From positions 1 to 64,000 of the forward strand of contig CALTYZ010000003.1 in assembly GCA_943913645.1 (NCBI GenBank): a stretch of 64,000 bases of DNA, written 5' to 3'. The notes beneath the pieces were generated by a model. That model saw nothing but the letters and a program-made list of their open reading frames with translations. It ran no database searches and had not been told where the DNA came from. This stretch comes from an uncultured Corynebacterium sp. GTDB taxonomy: Bacteria > Actinomycetota > Actinomycetes > Mycobacteriales > Mycobacteriaceae. Position 1 is the stretch's first letter; every line of letters begins with the position of its first letter. The position numbers and the translations under genes were made by a program. Positions 41,067-50,364 of the stretch are shown here, in pieces.

Positions 41067-43676
41067 CTACTGGGGGAAACGGCGCGCACCCACTGAGCGG
41101 TATTCAATGATCAGCGAGCTGCCCAGCATGAGCAGTGTCGCCCCCATCGGCGGCAGCACTCCGGAGACAGCCAGGATCACCGCAACCACGTTGTATACCC
41201 CCGCGAACAGCATGTTGGTGTCGATGATGCGGGAGACCCGCCGGCCGTGTTCGAGAAGCTGGGGTACGGCGGTGACGTCATCACGCATGAGCAGCGCATC
41301 GGCTGCCATCTCGGTGCGTTTGAAGCCCATGTCGAAGAACTCGTCTTCGGCGTAGAGCACCCCCACGTCTGCTACCGCGATGGTGTCCATCACTGAGGCG
41401 TTGCCCACCATGAGCACGTTCGCGCCCCGGGTGTGCAGTTGACGGACCGCGCCTGGTTTCTCCTGCGCGGTAATACCTGCCAGTACGGAGGTGATGCCTA
41501 ACATGTCCGCGAACCGGCGGGCCACGGGGTAGGTGTCGCGGGTGAGCATCACCGTGGTGGCCCCCATTGACTCCAGGCGGTCAATTGCGCTGATTGCGTC
41601 GAATTTAGCCGAGTCATGCAGGGTGATCACGCCGCGGTCTTTGCCCTTCCAGCGCACAATCACCGGCGTGCCACCGGTGGTGGCGGCAAGCGCCAACCGG
41701 CCGGTGAGCTGAGACAGGTTCGTCGGGCGCCACAGTTTTGCTTCCAAGCTAGTGGTTTGGTCTTCATCGGGGTCTTCAGACGCGGCGGAACGACGCACCA
41801 CCACTTTTCCTTCGCAGCCACCATCAGGAAGCATCTGCGCAGACTCCACTTCCACACGCCACGGCAGACCAAAGCCTTTCGCCTCGCGCGCGGCCTCAAC
41901 AATGGCACGCGCCGCCGGGTGGTTGGAGTCAACAACGAGAGCCGCAGCCACCAGCAGCACAAAGTCTGTTTCCTCACCGCGGGCAGCGGTGACGGTTTCG
42001 ACTGTCATTTCCGGCTCCACAATGGTGCCGACCCGGTTGAAGACCACCGTGTCCACGTCGTCGAGCCGTCGCAGCGCCGCGCCATCACGCACCAGGATTC
42101 CGTTGCGCGCCGCAGCCTCAATGCCATTGCGCGTAGCCAGTGCGGGAGAGATCGCCAACGCCACTGGTGCAACAACCGCCAAGATAGCCAGAGCGGTAGA
42201 AAATGCCGCGTTGTAGTCCCCAGTGAGCAACAGCCACATGGAAAAGTCCACAACCGCGATCACGTAGGCGGCGGGGATCAGCATGCTCGCGGATTTCGTG
42301 GAGAGCATCGTCGCCGCGTTCTGACGTTTCGACGCATCCGATACCCACCTGCTCACCGCCGCCCAGTGCGTGGCGTGGCCGGTGCGTTGGGCACGAACTT
42401 TGACACTGCCGTGTTGGATGACCGAACCAGCCGCGACGTGATCGCCGACGGTAACCGCGGGGGTAAAGGGGGCGTCGATAAGCAAATGGCTCAAACGCGC
42501 GCTGCCGCCGACGACTTCCCCGTCAAGTGGAACGATGTCTCCGCGTCGCAGCTCAATGTCGTCTCCCCGGTTGATCTCTGACAAAGGCAGGATCTCTGGG
42601 CTTTGTTTGCCGCGCCGCATGACCCGATACGGCTGCTCGGACGCGGGGGTGACACGTTGCATGCGCCCCACGAGACTCTCGCCGATGCGTTTCGTGTTAG
42701 AACGTCCCACCAGCAGCAATAAAGTGACACCGCAGGCAACGTCGAGAAAGATTTCGACCTCGCTGCCGCGGCGCGTGGGCATCCACCCGCCGCTTGAGAT
42801 CCACCCGATATCGCCTGCCGGAGTAAACAACAGTGCACCAACAGACCAGATGTAGGCGGCGAGGACTGCGATCGAGCTGGCACCATCAAGTGCGGACATG
42901 CCGCGACGCACCCCGCCCGCCATCGCACGGTGAAACGGCCACGCGCACCACAGCGCCACCGGGGTGGCAAGCGCGAAGCAGATCCACTGCCAGCCATCGA
43001 ACTGCAATTCGGGCAGGTAGCTCAGCACAATCACCGGGATGGAAAACAACACGGCCACAGCAAGCCGGGCCGGGGTGACCAACTCACGCGAGGTGAAGAG
43101 CACGTCATTGTTGCTGGTCTCGCGCACGGTGCGGCGGGCGAACCCCGCCTCGCGCGCGGCGGTGAGGTCTTGCTTCGCGTGTTGGCGGCGGCGTCGAATC
43201 CGCCCGGACATGCCCCGGGTGCTGCGCCGCGGTGAGCGACGTTCAATGCCTTGGCGGCGAATCAGGTGCCGGCGCAGCGTCGACTCTGTCATCGTGGCGC
43301 GCACACCGAACTCGCCGATGACATCCACCAGGCGCTGTGGGTCGAGTTCAACAGGGGCTGTGACCCACGCTGTGCAGGTGGTGTAGACGAAGTGGGCGGA
43401 CACACCCGGAATGGCCTCAAGCGCGGCCTCGATCACGCCGAGCTGTGGGCCATCTTTGATCCCCTCTAAATCGAAGGCGTACGAGGCGTTGGAGCGAGTG
43501 TAGCCATCATCGCCGCTACCGGAGATGCCGTCCGGGTTGATGCCGGCGGCCAGTGCCGCATCGCGCGCCTGGGAGATGGAAATCTCGAGCTCATCTGCTG
43601 CATCGGTTGCAGTAGTTGCCTTGACACTGGGCTCATCGAACGTTTGTGACACCTCTTCCTCCACGGATTCGTTCAC
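41067..43676 (-). CDS. Catalytically degenerate P1B-type ATPase homologue
   Basis: This 869-residue protein follows the heavy-metal P-type ATPase plan: an HMA-like N-domain (residues 65-130, without a CxxC pair), paired membrane segments, an actuator region, a large P/N domain and terminal segments. The catalytic residues are replaced. The phospho-Asp motif DKTGT is NRVGT (Asn 547, codon AAC at 42038-42036), the membrane CPC is APV (503-505), and MVGDG(V)ND is MVGNASVMD. The HP motif of the N-domain (NHPAAR, 585-590) is kept. The long intact frame argues against a pseudogene. It lies between the heme genes hemB and hemE, so a heme-related scaffold, metal-binding or sensing role is possible but unproven. 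GTG start, 4 bp after the previous stop. Confidence 0.8.
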   Translation of the reverse strand: MNESVEEEVSQTFDEPSVKATTATDAADELEISISQARDAALAAGINPDGISGSGDDGYTRSNASYAFDLEGIKDGPQLGVIEAALEAIPGVSAHFVYTTCTAWVTAPVELDPQRLVDVIGEFGVRATMTESTLRRHLIRRQGIERRSPRRSTRGMSGRIRRRRQHAKQDLTAAREAGFARRTVRETSNNDVLFTSRELVTPARLAVAVLFSIPVIVLSYLPELQFDGWQWICFALATPVALWCAWPFHRAMAGGVRRGMSALDGASSIAVLAAYIWSVGALLFTPAGDIGWISSGGWMPTRRGSEVEIFLDVACGVTLLLLVGRSNTKRIGESLVGRMQRVTPASEQPYRVMRRGKQSPEILPLSEINRGDDIELRRGDIVPLDGEVVGGSARLSHLLIDAPFTPAVTVGDHVAAGSVIQHGSVKVRAQRTGHATHWAAVSRWVSDASKRQNAATMLSTKSASMLIPAAYVIAVVDFSMWLLLTGDYNAAFSTALAILAVVAPVALAISPALATRNGIEAAARNGILVRDGAALRRLDDVDTVVFNRVGTIVEPEMTVETVTAARGEETDFVLLVAAALVVDSNHPAARAIVEAAREAKGFGLPWRVEVESAQMLPDGGCEGKVVVRRSAASEDPDEDQTTSLEAKLWRPTNLSQLTGRLALAATTGGTPVIVRWKGKDRGVITLHDSAKFDAISAIDRLESMGATTVMLTRDTYPVARRFADMLGITSVLAGITAQEKPGAVRQLHTRGANVLMVGNASVMDTIAVADVGVLYAEDEFFDMGFKRTEMAADALLMRDDVTAVPQLLEHGRRVSRIIDTNMLFAGVYNVVAVILAVSGVLPPMGATLLMLGSSLIIEYRSVGARRFPQ

Positions 43677-43680
43677 AGTT

Positions 43681-44175
43681 TTAGCTCACGCCACGCCAGG
43701 GGTTGCCGCTGCGCTCGTCGACAAAGGCGTTCGCCGCGGGGCGAAACAACGCGAAGATCGCAATGACAAGCAGCACAACGATGAAAATCGCAGCCCACGA
43801 TGCAACCTGGACGAAAAACCCGGCAAAGTTCACAAACACGGCCAGGCCAACAAACAACCCTGCCCAGCGCCGAGCTAGTCGAGAACCCCGCTGAACATAG
43901 ACGGCGCAGGCAGCCAAGCACAGCGCAAGCACGATGTTGCTGACAGCAACGATGCGCATATTGGTGCGAAACGACGCCGCCACCTGCGTATCCAGGGCTT
44001 CAGGGACTCCGGCTTGAAGCATCAGCAATGCCGTCAGCACCATCAGCACAGCGGCAATCATGATCAGCCAGTAGGCGACACGCAGCGCCGGCGGCCAGGT
44101 CGGCCCTACCGGCACCCTATGGCGACGGTTCAAATCATTGCGATTTGGCACCATTGTTGGAAACATGCGCGCCAT
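43681..44175 (-). CDS. Four-span membrane protein, unknown function
   Basis: This 164-residue protein has four hydrophobic segments (near residues 31-53, 73-92, 103-121 and 123-145) and short cytoplasmic ends. Its start overlaps the previous gene's stop by one base (TAATG), and it leads directly into the P-type ATPase homologue. The position after hemB resembles the small membrane genes that follow hemB in mycobacteria (Rv0513, Rv0514). No domain recognised. Confidence 0.75.
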   Translation of the reverse strand: MARMFPTMVPNRNDLNRRHRVPVGPTWPPALRVAYWLIMIAAVLMVLTALLMLQAGVPEALDTQVAASFRTNMRIVAVSNIVLALCLAACAVYVQRGSRLARRWAGLFVGLAVFVNFAGFFVQVASWAAIFIVVLLVIAIFALFRPAANAFVDERSGNPWRGVS

Positions 44176-44825
44176 TAGCTGCCTCCAGGTGGGTTCGCCC
44201 CACCTGGCCGGTCATGTGAGCGGCCCTCAGGCGGGGCCGCCGCCTGCGCATACGCCACCGACTCCTTTTGGGAGGCGTAGAACACGCCAAGGACTCCCGC
44301 CACGGCAAGCATGATCTGGATGATCCCGTCGAAGGCATAAAACGCCACCGGGATGGAGCTCGAAGCGGGCTGCGTCACAAACAGTGTCAGTGCCCGCAGC
44401 GCGAAAAAGATGGCAAAGATTTGCAGCAGACGCCGCGCGTTCGGTGCCCATTTTCGTTGCTTGGCCAGCGCATGAAGCGCAACCGCAAAGAGTGCGATCA
44501 CCGCCAACTGGAGAAGCGCCATAAACACCACTGACCCAATGAGACCGAGCGACATCATCGCATCAGTCAGGTCCTCACCGCGTGCTTTGGCGGCTGCGCG
44601 GGCTGATTCCTTCAGCGCCGCCGGGTCTAGCACCGTTGAGATCACGGTGAGGATTTGGTGCAGCAGTTCCCCGGCGATCATCACCACCCAGCAGGTGAGC
44701 ATGTAGCGCACCGCTTCGGGCCGTTCGTTGTCAGAACCCTTGGGACCGTTGCTTGTTGACGTCTGCGTCGCAGCTGGTGCCACGTGACTGCCCGAATTCG
44801 GGTTCATTGGCGGCAAACTCACCAT
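44175..44825 (-). CDS. Four-span membrane protein of the hemB operon
   Basis: This 216-residue protein has a hydrophilic N-terminus of 40 residues, four membrane segments (LTCWVVMIAGELLHQILTVI, VFMALLQLAVIALFAVALHA, LLQIFAIFFALRALTLFV, IIQIMLAVAGVLGVFYA) and a Pro/Gly-rich tail. GAAGGAGAGG precedes ATG 44825, 24 bp after hemB. It is coupled to the next gene; the two could form one membrane complex. Confidence 0.75.
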   Translation of the reverse strand: MVSLPPMNPNSGSHVAPAATQTSTSNGPKGSDNERPEAVRYMLTCWVVMIAGELLHQILTVISTVLDPAALKESARAAAKARGEDLTDAMMSLGLIGSVVFMALLQLAVIALFAVALHALAKQRKWAPNARRLLQIFAIFFALRALTLFVTQPASSSIPVAFYAFDGIIQIMLAVAGVLGVFYASQKESVAYAQAAAPPEGRSHDRPGGANPPGGS

Positions 44826-44849
44826 GTCCTCTCCTTCACAGCCCAGTCC

Positions 44850-45896
44850 TTAGAGCCCGGCGGACTCGCGTAGTGCGTTCGCCGCCTCGATGGCATAGTA
44901 GGTGAGAATTTGCTCGGCCCCGGCCCGTTTGATGGATATCAGTGCCTCCATCATTGCCTCGTGGAATTCGATCCAGCCGTTTTGGCCGGCGGCGACCAGC
45001 ATGGCGTATTCGCCGGAGACCTGGTAGGCCGCAACAGGCACGGGCGAGAGTTCAGCGACTTGGTGCAGCACATCAAGGTATGGCAGGGCTGGTTTGACCA
45101 TGACAAAATCTGCGCCTTCGTCGATATCGAGCTGTGCTTCTAACAGCGATTCGCGCGTGTTTGCCGGGTCTTGTTGGTAGGTGCGGCGATCACCGGTGAG
45201 CGACGAGCCGACCGCGTCACGGAACGGGCCGAAGAATTTGGAGGCGTACTTGGCGGAATACGCCATGATTGCCACGTCTGTGTAGCCGTTTGCGTCCAAC
45301 GCCTCACGGATGAGACCGACTTGGCCGTCCATCATGCCTGATGGGCTGACAATGTGGGCGCCGGCTGCGGCCTGCGCAACCGCCATCGCACAGTAATGGC
45401 TCAGCGTGGCATCGTTGTCTACTTGTTCGCGTCCCCACCGGTCGGTGGTGAGCACACCGCAGTGGCCGTGGTCGGTGAACTCATCGAGGCAGGTATCTGC
45501 CATGATGAGCAGGTCATCGCCGAACTCTTCTCGCAGTGCGCGCAGGTTGCGGTTGAGCACCCCGTCTTCATCTCGCGCCGGAGAGCCATCAGCGTCTTTG
45601 TCTTGCTCCAGCGGCACACCGAACAGGTCCACGCAGCTCACCCCGGCCTCAAGGGCGCTGTGGCACATGGCCTTGAGGCTGTCCGTGGTGTGCTGGTACA
45701 CCCCCGGCATCGAGGGGATCTCGCGGCGCTCGGTGATGCCATCGGCGACAAACAGCGGCAGGATGAAATCCGCCGGGTGCAGTCGTGTCTGTGCAGTCAG
45801 CTCACGTATGCGCAGGTTTTGGCGCAGGCGTCGGGGGCGGCGCGGCAAGCTCACACTGAGCTCAACCGCAGGGTCAGTATGGGGGTCAAAAGACAT
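44850..45896 (-). CDS. hemB: Porphobilinogen synthase (ALA dehydratase)
   Basis: This 348-residue enzyme joins two 5-aminolevulinate molecules. The two Schiff-base lysines are in MAYSAKYASKFFGPF and FVMVKPALPYLDV. The metal loop reads ADTCLDEFTDHGHCG: two of the three zinc-type cysteines are present, with the middle one replaced by Asp, intermediate between zinc and magnesium types. ATG 45896 follows TAAGAT (45904-45909) with a 7-nt gap, a leaderless start. Confidence 0.96.
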   Translation of the reverse strand: MSFDPHTDPAVELSVSLPRRPRRLRQNLRIRELTAQTRLHPADFILPLFVADGITERREIPSMPGVYQHTTDSLKAMCHSALEAGVSCVDLFGVPLEQDKDADGSPARDEDGVLNRNLRALREEFGDDLLIMADTCLDEFTDHGHCGVLTTDRWGREQVDNDATLSHYCAMAVAQAAAGAHIVSPSGMMDGQVGLIREALDANGYTDVAIMAYSAKYASKFFGPFRDAVGSSLTGDRRTYQQDPANTRESLLEAQLDIDEGADFVMVKPALPYLDVLHQVAELSPVPVAAYQVSGEYAMLVAAGQNGWIEFHEAMMEALISIKRAGAEQILTYYAIEAANALRESAGL

Positions 45897-45916
45897 GCAT
45901 CCCATCTTAGGACCTG

Positions 45917-47653
45917 CTACTTTCCGGCCTCGCTGCCTGCTGCGGGCTTTCGCCGAGCGCGACGCTTCTTGCGCGGCGGGGGCAGTTGCCCGGCGGCACG
46001 CAGCTCTGCAACGTGGGCAGCTAATGCGTCCACCAGCGAAGGCACATCGGCGACTTCTGGGATCACATCAACGCGCAACCCCTGCTCGCGCGCTTCTGCC
46101 GCCGCCATCGGGCCGATGCAGGCAATGATGGTGCGCTGGTGTGGCTTGCCGGCAATACCAACCAGGTTTTTCACCGTGGATGCGGAGGTAAAGCACACCG
46201 CGTCGAAGCCGCCGGATTTGATCATGTCGCGCACTTCCGGCGCCGGTGGGGCGGCGCGCACCGTGCGGTAGGCCACCACGTCGTCGACTTCCCAGCCCTT
46301 TTCAACCAGACCGTTGACTAACACATCGGTTCCTAAATCAGCGCGCGGCAACAACACGCGCGAGACTGGGTCGATATCCTCCACGTATTCCGGGAAGACC
46401 TCAACTAACCCGGCCGCGTTCTGTTTCGTACGGTGCGGCACTACTTCCGGGAACATGCCCCGGGCGCGCAGCGCATCGGCGGTTTTCTGGCCCACGGCGG
46501 CAAGGTGTACACCAGCAAAAGAGCGGGCATCAAGCCCGAGTTCTTCGAACTTGTCCCAGACCGCGTCCACAGCGTTGGTAGACGTAAACACGACCCACTG
46601 GTAGCGGCCCTCCACGATGCCTTTGATCGCGCGATCCATTTGCGCGGGGTTGCGCGGCGGTTCCATCGAGATGGTTGGCACTGAGTGTGGGATCGCCCCA
46701 TACGCACCCAGCTGGGCATTCATTGACCCTGCTTGTTCTTTCGCGCGGGGCACGAGCACTCTCCAGCCGTAGAGCGGCCGGTTTTCCCACCACGAGTATT
46801 TCGCACGCTCATCAGGGACAGTGCCTAAGGTGACCACCAGTGAGCCGGACAGGTCCGCGTCAAGTTTGGCCACGGTTTCTAGTGTTGCGTCGAAGGTGCG
46901 CTGCAGCCTCGTTGTGCCATGGGTGGTCACCGTCACTGGTATTGCGCCGGCGAAACCGCGCTCCATGAGCTGGGTCGCCATGGTTTCAAGATGGGCTTGC
47001 ACCGCTTGAAACACCAGCGGCTGCGGCGCGCCAGCTAGCTGGTCCCAGTCCACTGATTCGCTGGTCAAATCGGTTTCAGTGTATGTGGATCCAAGCGCGA
47101 TACCTGCGAACGACGGCACCGTTGACGGCAATGACATTCCTGGTACTACTTGAAATTCCAGCCCGGCTGCGGCCACGGCGGACACTTCTTCCATCACAGA
47201 GTCGCGCATCAGCGGGTTGCCGCACACGAGCCGGATCACGTCTCCGTCGCCGCCTTCGCCGCGTTCGATCGCTGCGGCGGACTCCTGGAGGGCAGCTTCC
47301 AGCTTGTCGACGATCCCTTGCTCACCTAATGCCACATCCTCAATCTCTGCGGCTGTGGGCGCTGCCGGGCGGGCCGGTTTGCGTCGTGCTCCTGCTTCTT
47401 TCGCTTCGGCGACCAGCGTCTCATAGTCAGCGTTGGCCTGCTCCAGCTTCGATTTCGGCACCGGGAGTTGGGCCGCGATGACACTTCGGACCCCCTCAGA
47501 GACATCCGGATCAACCAGCGCGATAGCATTGGACTCCAATACCTCACGCGCACGGATAGTAAGCAGATCAGGGTTGCCCGGGCCTGCACCGACGAAGATG
47601 ATCTTTCCCGGCGGGCGCGTGTGGGGGGACCGCGTAGATGAGGGCAATGTCAT
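45917..47653 (-). CDS. hemD: Fused uroporphyrinogen-III methyltransferase-like / uroporphyrinogen-III synthase
   Basis: This 578-residue fusion has an N-terminal SUMT/CobA-like domain (IIFVGAGPGNPDLLTIRARE at the start, VVPGMSLPSTVPSFAGIAL later) and a C-terminal HemD domain (GWRVLVPRAKEQAG, VVFTSTNAVDAVW, FTSASTVKNLVG). HemD closes the hydroxymethylbilane ring. The methylase part lacks the usual DPFVFGRGGEE motif, reading NPLMRDSVMEE instead, and has a charged Ala-rich insert, so its activity is doubtful; mycobacterial HemD (Rv0511) is similarly diverged. ATG 47653 is preferred over 47677. Confidence 0.92.
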   Translation of the reverse strand: MTLPSSTRSPHTRPPGKIIFVGAGPGNPDLLTIRAREVLESNAIALVDPDVSEGVRSVIAAQLPVPKSKLEQANADYETLVAEAKEAGARRKPARPAAPTAAEIEDVALGEQGIVDKLEAALQESAAAIERGEGGDGDVIRLVCGNPLMRDSVMEEVSAVAAAGLEFQVVPGMSLPSTVPSFAGIALGSTYTETDLTSESVDWDQLAGAPQPLVFQAVQAHLETMATQLMERGFAGAIPVTVTTHGTTRLQRTFDATLETVAKLDADLSGSLVVTLGTVPDERAKYSWWENRPLYGWRVLVPRAKEQAGSMNAQLGAYGAIPHSVPTISMEPPRNPAQMDRAIKGIVEGRYQWVVFTSTNAVDAVWDKFEELGLDARSFAGVHLAAVGQKTADALRARGMFPEVVPHRTKQNAAGLVEVFPEYVEDIDPVSRVLLPRADLGTDVLVNGLVEKGWEVDDVVAYRTVRAAPPAPEVRDMIKSGGFDAVCFTSASTVKNLVGIAGKPHQRTIIACIGPMAAAEAREQGLRVDVIPEVADVPSLVDALAAHVAELRAAGQLPPPRKKRRARRKPAAGSEAGK

Positions 47654-47732
47654 GGAATGATCTTTTCTATGGCACAAATATGTAACCCGGCGGTTCTACA
47701 CTGCGCCGGGAAAAGAATAACGAATGGTATCT

Positions 47733-47746
47733 CCACCTTAGGGTGG
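47733..47746. repeat. Short hairpin in the hemC-hemD gap
   Basis: CCACCTTAGGGTGG forms a 5-bp stem with a 4-nt loop in the 118-bp gap between hemC and hemD. No T-run follows on either strand, so it is not a simple terminator. It could be a processing or regulator site. Confidence 0.3.
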
Positions 47747-47771
47747 AACTGCCTGGAAACAAAAACCAGAA

Positions 47772-48653
47772 TTAATTCATAAGCTCGGCTGCGCCGCTGC
47801 CCAGCAGCGCAGCCGCGACCTGCTGGCCAACCTCCACAGGGTTGTCACCTACCGCAGTTTCAACAATCTGTGCCGATCCATCCAGGGCGAAAACACCCCC
47901 GGTGAGCGTGATTACCTCATCAGTAATCTGCGCATATGCCGCCACAGGGGCGGTGCACCCGGCCTCGAGGGTGGCAAGGACTTGCCGCTCTGCTGTTGCC
48001 TGGGCGCTGGCGGTGGCATCTGCTAACCCATCAATCGCCGCACAGGTTTGCGCATCATCGGCGCGACATTCCACCGCAAGCGCGCCCTGCGCTGGGGCCG
48101 GCAGTACAGTCTCTGGTGCAAAGACCTCTGTTGCGCGGTGCGCATAGCCGCCACGGCTCAACCCGGCGTACGCCAGCACAATGGCGTCGAGTTCACCGGC
48201 CTCAACGTAGCCCATCCGGGTTTCGATGTTGCCGCGCAGCGGGCGAATGTCAAGATCTGGGCGCAGCGCGCGCAGCTGGGAGATCCGCCGAGGTGCCGAT
48301 GTGCCCACGCGGGCGCCTTGGGGCAATTGCGCAAGGGTGAGCCCATCGCGGGCGATGAGCGCGTCCCGGTGATCTTCACGCGGCGGAACAATCACATGAG
48401 CGCGTGGCTCTGCAGCGGTGGGCAAATCCTTGTAGGAGTGCACGGCAATATCGACATCCCCCCGAAACAACGCCTCACGCAGCGCCGAGGTAAAAACGCC
48501 AACGCCGATGCGCTCCACCGGGGCTTGCGAAAGGTCACCTGGGGTGGTCACTACTGTGAGTTCAGCTGCGTGCCCGGCGCGTCCGAGCGCATCTCGAACG
48601 TGGCCGGCTTGGGTGGTGGCGAGGTGAGATCCGCGGGTGCCAATCCGCAACAT
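47772..48653 (-). CDS. hemC: Hydroxymethylbilane synthase
   Basis: This 293-residue enzyme polymerises four porphobilinogen units. Signatures: IGTRGSHLATTQAG at the start, DIAVHSYKDLP, VGTSAPRRISQLRALRPDL, RGNIETRM and the cofactor-binding cysteine in LEAGCTAPVAAYA. AAAGGAG lies 6 nt before ATG 48653; ATG 48656 directly before it has poorer spacing. It follows hemA with a gap of 42 bp. Confidence 0.95.
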   Translation of the reverse strand: MLRIGTRGSHLATTQAGHVRDALGRAGHAAELTVVTTPGDLSQAPVERIGVGVFTSALREALFRGDVDIAVHSYKDLPTAAEPRAHVIVPPREDHRDALIARDGLTLAQLPQGARVGTSAPRRISQLRALRPDLDIRPLRGNIETRMGYVEAGELDAIVLAYAGLSRGGYAHRATEVFAPETVLPAPAQGALAVECRADDAQTCAAIDGLADATASAQATAERQVLATLEAGCTAPVAAYAQITDEVITLTGGVFALDGSAQIVETAVGDNPVEVGQQVAAALLGSGAAELMN

Positions 48654-48695
48654 CATGCGCTCCTTTGTGCGGGGGTGCAAGGGTCGGTGTGCAGT

Positions 48696-50018
48696 TTAGT
48701 GCAGCTCTTGTGGCAGCGGTAAGCGTTGTACGTCCACGGCTACCGAGGAGCGTCCAAGGCCGAAGAGTTCTTCAAGCACCATCTCCACACTGACTGTTTC
48801 GGAGGAGGCGGCAAGCTCTTTGATCTTCACCGTTGGGGTATGCAGCAGCTTGTCGACGATGCGTTTGACGCTGCGGGAAACGAGCTCAAACTCCTCATCG
48901 CTCAGATCCGGAAGCTTTGCGCGCAGCTTGACAAGCTCCTGGTCTTGGACCTCGCTTGCGGTTTGGCGAAGTCTGGCAACTGCTGGTGCGACGTCGCGCA
49001 TGCGCTGTTGTGAGCTAAACGCCTCGACTTCTTCGGTGACAATGGCTTGGGCCTGGCGCAGCGCAACCGATTCCGCATCCTCTTCGGCGTGTGTCGCGGC
49101 ACGTTGGGCGTGCAGGTATTCGATGTTGATCAGATGCACCCCGGGGTGGCGGGTGACCTCGTCTGCGATGTCACGCGGCAGTGAAAGGTCAATCAGGACG
49201 CCAGGCCCAGAAATGTCCTCGGCGGTAATGGTGAAGGTGCCTGCCGCAGTTGCGGAGACCGCGATGTCGGCACGCGCCAGTGCGCCGGCGCGAGCGTTGA
49301 AATCTACTACCTCTGCCGGTACCCCCGCCTCGCGGGAGTGTTCGGCCAGCCGTTCTGCTCGTGAGCGGGTCCGGTTGGCCACGATGAGTTTGTCCACCCC
49401 GCGTTTGCCGAGCTGGGTGGCGGCCAGTGAGCTCATCGCCCCGGCGCCTAAGATCAGCGCCGTCGTGCCCGTGAAATCCTTCCGCCCAAGTACAGCGAGC
49501 GCCTCATCCAGGGCGAAGCTGACCATTGACCCTCCGGAATCATCGATCCCGGTTTCAGCATGCACCCGCTTGCCGGTGTGCAGTGCTGTCTGCGCTAAGG
49601 AGTGCAGGGCAGGCCCGACCGAGCCACGCTCTGTGGCGTCGATGTAGGAAGCGCGCACCTGACCAATGATCTGCTGCTCGCCCACCACCATGGAGTCCAA
49701 CCCGGAGGCAACCGCGAACATGTGCTCAGCAGCCGCGTCAGCGTAGCGGACATAAAGGTAGGTTCTCAGCTCTGCCTCGGCAATGCCGGAAATATCGGCC
49801 AGGACCTCAAGGACCTCTTGCACCCCGGTGTGAAACGCGTTGGTCACGCAATAAATCTCGAGGCGGTTGCAGGTGGAGATGATCATGGCCTCACTAATGG
49901 AGGGCTGTTCAAGCAGCTCTTCTGTCGTCCGGTGCTGCACTGCATCGTCCATACTGAGACGTTCCAGCAGTGCAACGGGCGCCGAGCGATGGGACATTCC
50001 CACAACAAGTACGCTCAC
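48696..50018 (-). CDS. hemA: Glutamyl-tRNA reductase
   Basis: This 440-residue NADPH enzyme makes glutamate semialdehyde, the committed step of C5 heme synthesis. The catalytic cysteine is Cys 50 in STCNRLEIYCV; GEQQIIGQVRASY and the Rossmann motif ILGAGAMSSLAATQL follow, with a C-terminal dimerisation helix. GTG 50018 has GGGAGGA upstream. It follows a glutaredoxin-like gene, as in mycobacteria. Confidence 0.96.
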   Translation of the reverse strand: MSVLVVGMSHRSAPVALLERLSMDDAVQHRTTEELLEQPSISEAMIISTCNRLEIYCVTNAFHTGVQEVLEVLADISGIAEAELRTYLYVRYADAAAEHMFAVASGLDSMVVGEQQIIGQVRASYIDATERGSVGPALHSLAQTALHTGKRVHAETGIDDSGGSMVSFALDEALAVLGRKDFTGTTALILGAGAMSSLAATQLGKRGVDKLIVANRTRSRAERLAEHSREAGVPAEVVDFNARAGALARADIAVSATAAGTFTITAEDISGPGVLIDLSLPRDIADEVTRHPGVHLINIEYLHAQRAATHAEEDAESVALRQAQAIVTEEVEAFSSQQRMRDVAPAVARLRQTASEVQDQELVKLRAKLPDLSDEEFELVSRSVKRIVDKLLHTPTVKIKELAASSETVSVEMVLEELFGLGRSSVAVDVQRLPLPQELH

Positions 50019-50062
50019 GAAATCCTCCCATACAGCCGCACATCAAACTAAAGGATACCCCG

Positions 50063-50341
50063 CTATCGGGCAAGTTCGGACGCCAGTTGGGCATTGTCTA
50101 CTTCCCAGCAGGCGAATTCCTCACCGTCAATCACCACCACGGGCACCCGGTCGCCGAACTCTGCGGCTAGCTCCGGGTCCGCGTCGACGTCGACAAGCAC
50201 AAGCTTCGCGCCATGCGTATCGACGACAGGTTCTATCTGTTTGTGTACCCGCACGCACGATCCGCAGCCAGCACGAACCATGAGCTCGACGGTCTTGCGC
50301 ACGGCGTGTGCAGTATCAACAGCGCCAACAGTGCCAACCAT
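50063..50341 (-). CDS. Glutaredoxin-like protein (DUF836)
   Basis: This 92-residue thioredoxin-fold protein has the active site CGSC (RAGCGSCVRVHKQ) near residue 26 and the cis-Pro segment RVPVVVIDGEE. AAAGGAG precedes ATG 50341. It is the first gene of the hemA operon, which suggests a redox link to heme synthesis, for example protecting the HemA cysteine; that is inference. Confidence 0.85.
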   Translation of the reverse strand: MVGTVGAVDTAHAVRKTVELMVRAGCGSCVRVHKQIEPVVDTHGAKLVLVDVDADPELAAEFGDRVPVVVIDGEEFACWEVDNAQLASELAR

Positions 50342-50364
50342 GCCCGCTCCTTTCCTCGCGGCAG

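Noticed and set aside
41616..42581. Open frame of 321 codons on the plus strand
   Set aside because: It is antisense to the P-type ATPase homologue and has the Arg/His-rich composition of a shadow frame.
41067..43676. Calling the P-type ATPase homologue a pseudogene
   Set aside because: There is no stop or frameshift in 869 codons, the gene is tightly coupled to its neighbours, and the non-catalytic parts keep membrane and domain layout.
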